Shown piece after piece: positions 53,552 to 62,050 of a DNA stretch of 64,000 nucleotides. Each line of letters starts with the position of its first letter. Positions within the stretch are counted from its first letter, which is position 1. Below the pieces are notes generated by a model. It searched no databases and was not told the origin of the DNA. It saw only the letters and a program-made list of their open reading frames with translations. Position numbers and translations under genes: made by a program. Origin of the DNA: Pseudomonadota bacterium (GTDB taxonomy: Bacteria; Pseudomonadota; Gammaproteobacteria; Steroidobacterales; Steroidobacteraceae); NCBI GenBank assembly GCA_016713725.1, contig JADJOO010000036.1, positions 103,238 to 167,237 of the forward strand, given 5' to 3'.

Positions 53552-55021
53552 ATGCTGCGAATTCTCGAGGAAGCCCTCACCTTCGACGACGTCCTGCTCG
53601 TGCCGGCCTATTCCCAGGTCCTGCCGGCAGAGGTCAGCCTGGCCACGCAACTGACGCGCGGCATCAAGCTGAACCTGCCTGTCGTCTCGGCCGCCATGGA
53701 CACCGTCACCGAGCATCGCCTCGCGATCTCGATCGCGCAGGAAGGCGGTATCGGCATCCTGCACAAGAACATGACCATCGAATCGCAGGCGCGGGAAGTC
53801 GCGCGCGTGAAGCGTTTCGAGAGCGGCATCATCCACGACCCGATCACGGTCCGGCCCGAGCAGACCATCCGCGAGGTGCTCGAGCTCACGCGCTCCAAGA
53901 ACATTTCGGGGGTGCCGGTCGTGCGCGACGGCAAGGCCTTCGGCATCGTCACGCACCGCGACCTGCGCTTCGAGACGCGCTACGACGCGCCGGTCTCCGA
54001 GGTCATGACGCCGCGCGAGCGCCTGATCACCGTGCGCGAAGGCGCGCCCAAGGAAGACGTGCTGATGCTGCTGCACAAGCACCGCATCGAAAAGGTGCTC
54101 GTCGTCGGCGACGACTTCCAGCTGAAGGGCATGATCACGGTCAAGGATTTCCAGAAGGCGACCGAGTTCCCGCGCGCCTGCAAGGACGAGCGCGGCGCGT
54201 TGCGCGTCGGCGCGGCCGTCGGCACGGGTGCGGACACGCTCGAGCGCGCGGCGGCGCTGCGCGAAAACGGCGTCGACGTCATCGTCGTCGACACGGCCCA
54301 CGGCCACAGCCGCGGCGTGATCGAGACCGTCAAGCGCATCAAGGCGAAGTGGCCGAACCAGCAGGTCATCGCCGGCAACATCGTCACGGCCGAGGCAGCG
54401 ATGGCGCTGATCGACGCCGGCGTGGACGCCGTCAAGGTCGGTATCGGCCCGGGCTCGATCTGCACCACCCGCATCGTCGCCGGCGTCGGCGTCCCGCAGA
54501 TCACGGCGGTGGCCAATGTCGCTGCGGCGCTGGCCCCGCACGGTATTCCGCTGATTGCCGACGGCGGCATCCGCTTCTCCGGTGACGTGGCCAAGGCCAT
54601 CGTTGCGGGGGCGCACTGCGTGATGATGGGCGGCCTGTTCGCGGGCACCGAAGAATCGCCCGGCGAAGTCGAGTTGTACCAGGGCGCCTCGTACAAGTCG
54701 TACCGCGGCATGGGTTCGCTCGGGGCGATGGCCCAGTCCAACGGCTCGCGCGACCGCTACTTCCAGGACGCCTCGGCCGAGATCGAAAAGCTCGTGCCGG
54801 AAGGCGTCGAAGGCCGCGTGCCGTACAAGGGCAGCATCGTCGCGATCCTGCACCAGTTTGCTGGCGGCCTGCGCGCGGCGATGGGTTACACGGGCAGCGC
54901 CAACATCGACGAGATGCGCACGCAACCCAGGTTCGTGCGGATCACCAACGCAGGCGTGCGCGAGAGCCACGTTCACGACGTGACGATCACCAAGGAAGCC
55001 CCGAATTACCGTGTCAGCTGA
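53552..55021 (+). CDS. guaB: Inosine-5'-monophosphate dehydrogenase
   Basis: Oxidises IMP to XMP with NAD+, the rate-limiting step of guanine nucleotide synthesis. It is complete at 489 residues. The N-terminal block is LTFDDVLLVPAYSQVLPAEV. Two CBS domains (RSKNISGVPVVRDGKAFGIV, KHRIEKVLVVGDDFQLKGMI) sit between the barrel halves. The catalytic cysteine loop is VKVGIGPGSICTTRIVAGVG, and the flap region is QGASYKSYRGMGSLGAM. It overlaps guaA by eleven bases. Confidence 0.97.
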   Translation: MLRILEEALTFDDVLLVPAYSQVLPAEVSLATQLTRGIKLNLPVVSAAMDTVTEHRLAISIAQEGGIGILHKNMTIESQAREVARVKRFESGIIHDPITVRPEQTIREVLELTRSKNISGVPVVRDGKAFGIVTHRDLRFETRYDAPVSEVMTPRERLITVREGAPKEDVLMLLHKHRIEKVLVVGDDFQLKGMITVKDFQKATEFPRACKDERGALRVGAAVGTGADTLERAAALRENGVDVIVVDTAHGHSRGVIETVKRIKAKWPNQQVIAGNIVTAEAAMALIDAGVDAVKVGIGPGSICTTRIVAGVGVPQITAVANVAAALAPHGIPLIADGGIRFSGDVAKAIVAGAHCVMMGGLFAGTEESPGEVELYQGASYKSYRGMGSLGAMAQSNGSRDRYFQDASAEIEKLVPEGVEGRVPYKGSIVAILHQFAGGLRAAMGYTGSANIDEMRTQPRFVRITNAGVRESHVHDVTITKEAPNYRVS

Positions 55022-56621
55022 GCAAGCGTCTGCAGCGGCGGTGCGTCCGGCCGATATTCACGCGCACCGCATCCTGATCCTCGATTTCGGGGCCCAGTAC
55101 ACCCAGTTGATCGCGCGGCGCGTCCGCGAAAGCGGCGTTTACTGCGAGATCCATCCGTGGGACATGAGCAACGCCGAGGTTCGTTCATTCGGCGCGCGCG
55201 GCATCATCCTGTCCGGCGGCCCCGAGTCCGTCACCGATGCGCAGCCGCCCAAGGCGCCGCATGCCGTGTTCGAGGCGGGCGTGCCCGTGCTCGGGATCTG
55301 CTATGGCATGCAGACGATGGCGCAGCAGCTCGGCGGCCGCGTCAGCGGCTCTGATCACCGCGAGTTCGGCTATGCACAGGTCACCGTGACCGCGCCGTGC
55401 CGGCTGTTCAACGAATTGTTCGATCACCGCGACCCGCAAGGCCGCGCCGTGCTCGACGTCTGGATGAGCCACGGCGACCGCGTCGAGGAAATCCCGGCCG
55501 GCTTCGTGCCCGTGGGCTCGTCGCCGAACGCGCCGCTGGCTGCCATGGCCGACGAAACGCGCAACTACTACGCGGTGCAGTTCCACCCGGAAGTCACGCA
55601 CACGTTGCAGGGTGCGCGCATGCTCGAGCGCTTCGTGCGCGAGATCTGCGGCTGCGAGGCGCGCTGGGAGGCGGGGAACATCATTGCCGACGCGGTCGCG
55701 CGCGTGCGCGAGCAGGTCGGCGGCGACAAGGTCCTGCTCGGCCTGTCGGGCGGCGTCGATTCAGCGGTCGTCGCAGCGCTGCTGCATCGCGCGATTGGCG
55801 ACCAGCTGGTCTGCGTGTTCGTCGACCACGGCCTGCTGCGCGCCGACGAGGGCGACCAGGTCATGAAGATGCTCGGCGAGAACATGGGCGTGAAGATCAT
55901 CCGCGTGAACGCCGAGGAACGCTTCCTCGACGCGCTGCGCGGCGAGGCCGACCCGGAGCGCAAGCGCAAGATCATCGGCCGCATGTTCATCGAAGTGTTC
56001 GACGAGGAGTCGAACAAGCTCGAAGGCGTCCGCTGGCTGGCGCAGGGCACGATCTATCCCGACGTGATCGAGTCCGCGGGTGCGAAGACCGGCAAGGCGC
56101 ACGTGATCAAGTCGCATCACAACGTCGGTGGCCTGCCCGAGCACATGAAGCTCAAGCTGGTCGAGCCGCTGCGCGAACTGTTCAAGGACGAAGTGCGCCG
56201 GTTGGGCCTGGAACTCGGCCTGCCGCGCTCGATGGTGTTCCGTCATCCGTTCCCGGGTCCGGGCCTCGGCGTCCGTATCCTGGGCGAAGTCTCGAAACAG
56301 TACGCCGACCTGCTGCGCAAGGCCGACAAGATCTTTATCGACGAACTGCACGCGCACGGTCTCTACGACGTGACCAGCCAGGCGTTCGCGGTGTTCCTGC
56401 CGGTGCGCTCGGTCGCCGTGATGGGCGACGGTCGCCGTTACGATTTCGTGATCGCATTGCGCGCCGTCGAGACGGTCGACTTCATGACGGCGCGCTGGGC
56501 GCGGCTGCCGTACGAATTCCTCGAGCTCTGCTCGCGCCGCATCATCAACGAGGTGGCGGGCATCTCGCGGGTCACCTACGACATCTCGAGCAAGCCGCCC
56601 GCGACGATCGAGTGGGAGTGA
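55011..56621 (+). CDS. guaA: GMP synthase (glutamine-hydrolysing)
   Basis: Aminates XMP to GMP using glutamine and ATP. It has 536 residues with a GTG start inside the end of guaB. The glutaminase domain has nucleophile VLGICYGMQTMAQQLGG and YYAVQFHPEVTHT. The ATP pyrophosphatase domain has LLGLSGGVDSAVVAALLH; the C-terminal dimerisation domain includes HPFPGPGLGVRILGE and ends TYDISSKPPATIEWE. The 3' end of guaA is a known insertion site for genomic islands; here an integrase follows at once and the gene end is preserved. Confidence 0.97.
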   Translation: MSAEQASAAAVRPADIHAHRILILDFGAQYTQLIARRVRESGVYCEIHPWDMSNAEVRSFGARGIILSGGPESVTDAQPPKAPHAVFEAGVPVLGICYGMQTMAQQLGGRVSGSDHREFGYAQVTVTAPCRLFNELFDHRDPQGRAVLDVWMSHGDRVEEIPAGFVPVGSSPNAPLAAMADETRNYYAVQFHPEVTHTLQGARMLERFVREICGCEARWEAGNIIADAVARVREQVGGDKVLLGLSGGVDSAVVAALLHRAIGDQLVCVFVDHGLLRADEGDQVMKMLGENMGVKIIRVNAEERFLDALRGEADPERKRKIIGRMFIEVFDEESNKLEGVRWLAQGTIYPDVIESAGAKTGKAHVIKSHHNVGGLPEHMKLKLVEPLRELFKDEVRRLGLELGLPRSMVFRHPFPGPGLGVRILGEVSKQYADLLRKADKIFIDELHAHGLYDVTSQAFAVFLPVRSVAVMGDGRRYDFVIALRAVETVDFMTARWARLPYEFLELCSRRIINEVAGISRVTYDISSKPPATIEWE

Positions 56622-56937
56622 TTAGGTGCCTTTCGCGGTCTATCGGCACCCCGCGAAATGTGAATCTAAGCCACTGATTAACAACAAAGAAACTCTCTGC
56701 ATCATTCGCGATCTATCGGCTCCAAGCGGGACACTCTGACGGTAAAACGGACGGTATGAGTTTCTGGAGCCCCAAGCGGACCTGATTTTTACCGTCATAC
56801 GGTCGATGGCAAGGCGATCAAAGAAAGTCGCAGAATTTCAGGGGAAAAATGGCAGAAACCCCGGATTTTCGCGGCGCAGATTGAGAGAAATAGGGTTCTG
56901 ACGGTAAAATCAGGGTCGCGCCAATACGGGGCCCGCT
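56622..56937. other. Probable attachment region between guaA and integrase
   Basis: No gene in these 316 bases. TTCGCGGTCTATCGGCACC at 56632-56650 recurs with two mismatches at 56705-56723. The motif TCTGACGGTAAAA occurs at 56735-56747 and 56897-56909, with TTTTTACCGTCA inverted at 56786-56797. The first pair looks like core-site sequence at the end of guaA, the second set like arm-type integrase sites. TTTCGCGG and CCGCGAAA (56631-56638, 56651-56658) can also form a hairpin that could terminate guaBA transcription. Confidence 0.5.
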
Positions 56938-58194
56938 ATGCTTACCGACATCGCCCTGAAGAAGCTCAAACCCCGGGAAAAGCCGTACAAAGTGACGGAC
57001 CGGGACGGAATGTACGTGACGGTCTCCCCGGCCGGGACGATCACGTTCCGGTTCGACTACCGGATCAGCAACCGGCGCGAGACCCTCACCCTGGGGCGTT
57101 ACGGTCCGGCGGGGCTATCCCTGTCCGCCGCCCGCGAGAAGTGCATTGCTGCCCGGAACACGCTCGCCCAGGGGCACTCGCCCGCCCGGGTGAAGCAGCG
57201 CGAGAAGCGCCAGCTGGCAGCCGCCCAGACCCTGGGCCAGTTCGCCACGAAGTGGCTGGACGAGGGCCCAATGGCGGAAAGCACCCGCACCATGCGCAAA
57301 GGCATTTACCGGCGCGAGGTCGAACCCGAACTCTCGAACCGCATGCTGCCGGAGGTGTCGTCGGACGACGTGCGCATCCTGTGCCTCAAGATCAAGAACC
57401 GGGGGTCGCCCGCGACGGCCATCCACGTCCGGGACATCGTGAAGGGCATCTACAACTTCGCGAACCTGCATGGGCACAAGGTGCCGAACCCGGCCAACGA
57501 GGTGGCGCCGACATCCATCGCCACGTTCAAGCCGCGCGAACGGGCGCTGAGCCCCGAGGAGATCCGGATCGCGTTCACGCTGATCGACAAGGTGTCGTTC
57601 GCCCATATCCACCGCCTGGCGCTGCGGATGATCCTGTTGACGCTGGTGCGTAAGAGCGAGCTGGCGAAGGCGATGTGGAGCGAGATCGACTTCGACAAAG
57701 GCGTCTGGACGATCCCGAAGGAACGCATGAAGGCTCGCCGGCCGCACAGCGTCTATCTGTCGCGCCAGGCGCTGGAGATCTTCACCGCGCTGAAGCTGAT
57801 GGCCGGAAGCTCGCCGTACGTATTCCCTTCCCGTTATGACGCCGATGTTCACATCGCGGCGAGCACGCTCAACCGGGTCACGTCGCAGATTGCCGAGAAG
57901 GCCAAGGCGGAAAATCTGCCGCTGGAGATGTTCACGGTTCACGACCTGCGCCGCACCGGCTCGACGATCCTCAACGAGATGGGCTTCAACCGCGACTGGA
58001 TCGAGAAGGCGCTCGCGCACGAGCGCAACGAGTCGTCGCGCGGTACATACAACCGTGCCCAGTACGCCGAGCAGCGGCGGCACATGCTGCAGGAATGGGC
58101 GGACATGATCGACGCGTGGGTGGCGGGTAAGACGCACACGCCGGTACTGCTGCCGCCGTCGATGAAGGTGATTGCGGCGCAGGCGCTCACGTAG
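56938..58194 (+). CDS. P4-type tyrosine integrase
   Basis: Site-specific recombinase of 418 residues that would insert and excise the island. The N-terminal DUF4102-type arm-binding domain includes VTDRDGMYVTVSPAGTITFR and LTLGRYGPAGLSLSAAREKC. The core-binding domain follows (FATKWLDEGPMAESTRTMRK). The catalytic set is complete: Arg238 in LTLVRKSELAKAMWSEID, His335 and Arg338 in TVHDLRRTGSTILNEMG, His361 in ALAHERNE and Tyr371 in RGTYNRAQYAEQRR. It starts 316 bases after guaA, pointing away from it, and is convergent with the cargo operon. No frameshift is seen, so it may be active. Confidence 0.93.
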   Translation: MLTDIALKKLKPREKPYKVTDRDGMYVTVSPAGTITFRFDYRISNRRETLTLGRYGPAGLSLSAAREKCIAARNTLAQGHSPARVKQREKRQLAAAQTLGQFATKWLDEGPMAESTRTMRKGIYRREVEPELSNRMLPEVSSDDVRILCLKIKNRGSPATAIHVRDIVKGIYNFANLHGHKVPNPANEVAPTSIATFKPRERALSPEEIRIAFTLIDKVSFAHIHRLALRMILLTLVRKSELAKAMWSEIDFDKGVWTIPKERMKARRPHSVYLSRQALEIFTALKLMAGSSPYVFPSRYDADVHIAASTLNRVTSQIAEKAKAENLPLEMFTVHDLRRTGSTILNEMGFNRDWIEKALAHERNESSRGTYNRAQYAEQRRHMLQEWADMIDAWVAGKTHTPVLLPPSMKVIAAQALT

Positions 58195-58265
58195 CGCTTC
58201 GAGTCAACGCGCTTCTTGCGCTCGGATCTCCGGGGGAGGCCTCGCCAGGCAATCATGAACCCCAG

Positions 58266-58928
58266 TCACTTGCGCACTACGCCTTCTCGAGGATTCGCGT
58301 GAACCGCCAGTACGTTCTGGACAAAGCGGATACCCGTAGTTCGCGCGGCCCAAGCGGAGACGAGATACTGGCTCAAGAACCAAGTCGCCGAAATCAGAAT
58401 TCGAGTCTTGTCCACGCCAATCAGGTACATCGCCACCGGAAGCGCGGGCACTAACAGCAGCGACATTGCAGCGATGTCACGGAAGAGAAGATAGTTCTTG
58501 TGGCTATCCGCGACAGAAGCATCGGATGCGACCTGCCGATAAAGGCCATACCATTTTGCGTTTTGATCGCGCGCGCCAACCGGAAAATCTCCGACCTGAG
58601 ACTTTAGATTCACGAGGTCGATGCGATGATCTGCATGGGCGTACACAGAGAAGGCGCGAGCACCCGGTAGAGGGTTCTTTAAGCGCCAGAATACAAGGAC
58701 GGCTTTTTGGTCCGCCGAAAGCAGAGACGAAAAGATGAGCGCTGGAATAGGTAGGAGAACGGTCAAACCGGCTCGGATGGCGGCAATTGCCGTTGGCGAC
58801 ATCTCCTGGATCGCCGTCGGAAAAGCTAGCACCAGGAGGATGAGAACATCCAGCACGAGCGTTGCCACCAGCCACGCGAGATTGCGGCCCTTTAATGTCC
58901 TGCTGCTGTAGTCCTTTGTGTCATTCAT
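58266..58928 (-). CDS. Four-TM membrane protein, last gene of the E2-E1-JAB operon
   Basis: I do not recognise a named family. The 220 residues contain four hydrophobic segments: LAWLVATLVLDVLILLVLAF, then IRAGLTVLLPIPALIFSSLL, a ~75-residue soluble part, AAMSLLLVPALPVAMYLIGV and ILISATWFLSQYLVSAWAAR. The soluble part contains KWYGLYRQVASDASVADSHK leading to NYLLFRDIAAM. The ATG at 58928 overlaps the stop of the second MBL gene (ATGA), so translation is coupled. By analogy with defence operons in which a small multi-TM protein is the membrane-damaging effector, it could be a pore-former or a membrane anchor; nothing in the sequence proves this. Convergent with the integrase. Confidence 0.7.
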   Translation of the reverse strand: MNDTKDYSSRTLKGRNLAWLVATLVLDVLILLVLAFPTAIQEMSPTAIAAIRAGLTVLLPIPALIFSSLLSADQKAVLVFWRLKNPLPGARAFSVYAHADHRIDLVNLKSQVGDFPVGARDQNAKWYGLYRQVASDASVADSHKNYLLFRDIAAMSLLLVPALPVAMYLIGVDKTRILISATWFLSQYLVSAWAARTTGIRFVQNVLAVHANPREGVVRK

Positions 58929-59791
58929 CCGTAGCACTCTGTATAGATGGTGAAATCGCCACGATCGTTGACATTAAATTGAATCCACCCGTCACGGCGT
59001 GTCGTGAGTACACGGCGTTGCTTGCTAGTCGTGGCGACCAGAACACCCTTGGGCCAGTGATCGTTTACGCGTTGGCGGTAAGCCTGGGTCATTTCCTGAG
59101 TGTCATGCACTATGGCCTTGTCAGACATCACGATGGCCCGCGGCTGGCAGAAGTCGAACACTGCATCGCAGTAGCCGTTCTCGCGGCCGTGATGGGAAGC
59201 CACCAACACGGTTGTGTCGGCAAGTTCCGCGCGGAATGCGGGCTGCTCGAGGAGGGCCAGCCAACCATCCTCTTCCAAATCGCCAGGAAAAAGGATTTTG
59301 AACGCGCCAAACTTAAAGAACACCACCAGACTCAGGTTATTCGTGTCGTAGAAGCGCGGTGTGGAATTCCAGAACGTCCTGACCGTGATGCCGCCCATAT
59401 TCTGGTCGAACGGCGTACCGACGGGATGGATATAGCTAGCGTGAAGGTCCAAGTATCGCCGAATGTCATCGGTCAACTCCCCGCTCACTTCCTTAATGAT
59501 GGCCATGATCTCTGGGGAAACGCTACGATTTCGGATGAACGTGGAGACTGCGATGCCTTCCCTCCATAGATTGTTCAAATCGCTGATGTGATCGAGATCT
59601 GCGTTGGTCACGAACAGGTAGTCCAGCACTCCGCGATTCAGGTAACGCCTGATATACGTGCTCGGCTTCCAACCCGTGGTGCTGTTGTCGCCAGAGTCGA
59701 TCATCGCCAGACGTCCTTCCACGCCGTACTCCGATCGGTGTGTAAGCATGGCGCAGGCCCCATGCTCCACGTCCCATATCTTCAAAATCAT
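58925..59791 (-). CDS. ComEC/Rec2-like MBL-fold protein (second MBL gene)
   Basis: Metallo-beta-lactamase-fold hydrolase of about 288 residues resembling the soluble domain of ComEC. Motifs: KIWDVEHGACAMLTH at the start, AMIDSGDNSTTGW, the metal motif TNADLDHISDLNNLW, FPGDLEEDGWLALL, and VASHHGRENGYCDAVFDFCQ. The first metal ligand of the usual HxHxDH is Asn here (NADLDH), which may alter or weaken metal binding. The ATG at 59791 is preferred, as AGGCGAG lies just before it; a GTG at 59803 is possible. It begins within 14 bases of the E2-E1-JAB stop and overlaps the 4TM gene. Likely a nuclease, cyclic-nucleotide or phosphoester hydrolase; substrate unknown. Confidence 0.8.
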   Translation of the reverse strand: MILKIWDVEHGACAMLTHRSEYGVEGRLAMIDSGDNSTTGWKPSTYIRRYLNRGVLDYLFVTNADLDHISDLNNLWREGIAVSTFIRNRSVSPEIMAIIKEVSGELTDDIRRYLDLHASYIHPVGTPFDQNMGGITVRTFWNSTPRFYDTNNLSLVVFFKFGAFKILFPGDLEEDGWLALLEQPAFRAELADTTVLVASHHGRENGYCDAVFDFCQPRAIVMSDKAIVHDTQEMTQAYRQRVNDHWPKGVLVATTSKQRRVLTTRRDGWIQFNVNDRGDFTIYTECYG

Positions 59792-59804
59792 CTCGCCTGG
59801 CACG

Positions 59805-62050
59805 TCAATGCACCGCGCCCTGCAAGACTTGCAAGTCGTGTTCGCCGACGATGATCTGTACCGCGGGCAGTCCGTCTTCGGACATGCCGAGTGCCAGATG
59901 GATTAGCTGCGCGAGATCGTGCCGGCTCGGTGAGGCGGAGTGCCCGGGTGGATGGCTATGCCACTCACCGATATAGCTGACCATGCCTGCGGTGCGCGCG
60001 GTGGCATCCTTAACTGTTTCGGCGAGGCCGGCGACACCACGCTCGAATGAATCGGGGTTGGCTTTGCTGTCAGGCGGGGCAGGTAGGCCGGCGACGATGA
60101 TGACGGCCTTGATATTGAAATCGTAGTACCCGAGCAGCACGCCGCCGGTTTCGTTGGAAAGCCCTGCCGACGAAGGTCCCGCAGCAGCCGCTCGACACCG
60201 TCGTCAATGAACAGATCGAATTCAGGAAGTGCGATGCGCCGTTCGGTCAGAACCGGGACATCGTGCACTTCAACCGCACCGCGAACCGGATCGCGCTGCC
60301 AGACGCGAATCAGGGCGTCCTCACGGGCCGCGGCGACCTGAACCTGCTCGGCGAGGGTGCTTGCGTGACCCATGATGCGCGAGTAGGGCATCACCACCGA
60401 GATGTCGCGACAGCTCGCACCGCTCCAGAATGTACTTGCGTGGCCACTGAGGTGGGTCTTGCCCCAGTCAGCCTGGATCAATGCTCGGTAATACTGCGCT
60501 TCGAGCGTGCGCAGGCGGCGCACGCGTTCTGCATCCTCGACAAGCAGCGCGGCCGCATTGCCATCTGGCGTGACGAACACTGAGCAGTGGCGTGGCAGTG
60601 CATCGACTGCGCTCGTCGTGCGCGGGTATTCGAGCGTCGTCGAAGCATCGACGACGAGCGTGGCGGCGCTGAGCGCACGTTCGACCGATTCCTGCGCGAG
60701 ATCGGTCGCGTCGGCGACAATCGGCACAATCTCTGTCGCACCTTCCATCGTTGCGGTGTGCAGGCCGGCAACAACGGTCGCTTTCGTTTCGCCGATGTGG
60801 TGCGCATAAGCTGCGTGTCGAGAGAGGTTGTGTGGCTTGATGTGATCCTTGTCGATGACCGTCCAGCGTCCCCAGCCGCTGCGGCCCCACAGGTTGAGCA
60901 GGGCACTGCCAAGCGAACCTGCGCCGACCAAAACGCCCGAGGGTCCCTCTTCGGCAATGCCTGATTGCCGCCTGGCCGCGGCGGCATCGTTCTGCGTCAG
61001 CACGCCCATCGGCAAGACGGGTTGATCCCGCCATGCCGTTGACGGCTGCTGGTTCATCACGTCCTTGTAGTACCGCTGCTGGTGTACGAGAAGTGCACCG
61101 ACAGCGACGCCCAATTCAAGCGCCCCGATCGGCACCAGAAATGCTCGATGCGAGATCCCGTCTGGCTCGGCGTCAACAGTGCGGCGGATGGGAACGTGCA
61201 GCAGGAGGACTGTGCTCGTGTCGTCAGCAGAGGCAGCAGCGCCTGATTCGCCCACGCGCTCCTGCAACGCCGCGCGGAGGTCCGCTAACAGATCCACTCC
61301 GCGACGCGTGAGCAGATCGGCCAATTGGCCGAGCGTCAGGGGATCGCGCTCGACAAATCCGTGCACGATCGCCGGAAGCGTCAGCTCGATGTGCGCGGTT
61401 GTTTTCGCTTTCGACGCGCCTTTCGCAATGGCATCGAGAAAGCATGTGAAGCCCTCGTCAGGACGCTGGTCTCGTTGGAAGACTACGAAGCGAAGTGCTG
61501 GGTTCTTGCGAAGCTCGGCCAAGTTCCAAGGTAAGACCAACTCGTACTTGCTGGCGAAAAAAAGATGCTCCACGGGTTGGTCGGCTGGGTGCAATTCGCC
61601 GCGAGCACTTTTTTCCAGCCACCATTGGATGCGGCGAAGAAAGCCCGCCGGCGTCCAAGTGCGCATAACCGCGGCGGGCGGCTCGAAGTACAGGCACAAG
61701 CTCGCCGGCGCGTCGAGTACGCCTTGGTTTTGGTGCATCAGGATCGGGAAATCTTTGCGCAGGGCAAGAACTTCGATCAGCTTCTTCGGGTCGATAGGCA
61801 CACAGAGCGCCAGGCGCTCGCGGTAGCGGATGCCGACGGGATTCTTCGGTGGTACACCGTCGCATTCCACTTCGACGATGAGGCATTCAAGCGTCGACGC
61901 GCCGTTCGTCGGATGTCGCAGAAGCTGGACCAGCGAATAATCGCGTTGGCGCCGAATCGCATCGAGCAGTGCGCGCGCACGCGGAATGGTCAGTGCGTCG
62001 TCGTCTCCGACCTCTGCGACATTTGCCAGATCGTGGTACACATCGGCCAT
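59805..62050 (-). CDS. E2-E1-JAB triple-domain protein, frameshifted before JAB
   Basis: Looks like a complete ubiquitin-like conjugation and deconjugation enzyme in one chain of about 748 residues. Residues ~50-165 resemble a bacterial E2 domain, with Cys119 in ASLCLYFEPP and RIQWWLEKSARGELHPADQP. Residues ~340-600 are a ThiF/E1 adenylation domain: GVLVGAGSLGSALLNLWG, WTVIDKDHIKPHNLSRHA, and candidate catalytic Cys547 in SGASCRDISVV. After DLRRQG one base is missing near 60161-60164. The next frame gives a JAB/JAMM metalloprotease: SNETGGVLLGYYD, then EWHSHPPGHSASPSRHD with glutamate, HxHP and SxxD. The start overlaps the first MBL gene (TGATG). The E2-E1 order resembles CBASS Cap2, but no cyclase is nearby. 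Confidence 0.85.

Noticed and set aside
59805..62050. Calling the island a CBASS or BIL system outright
   Set aside because: No CD-NTase, no cyclic-nucleotide sensor and no ubiquitin-like gene are visible in the window; only the E2-E1-JAB resemblance supports it.
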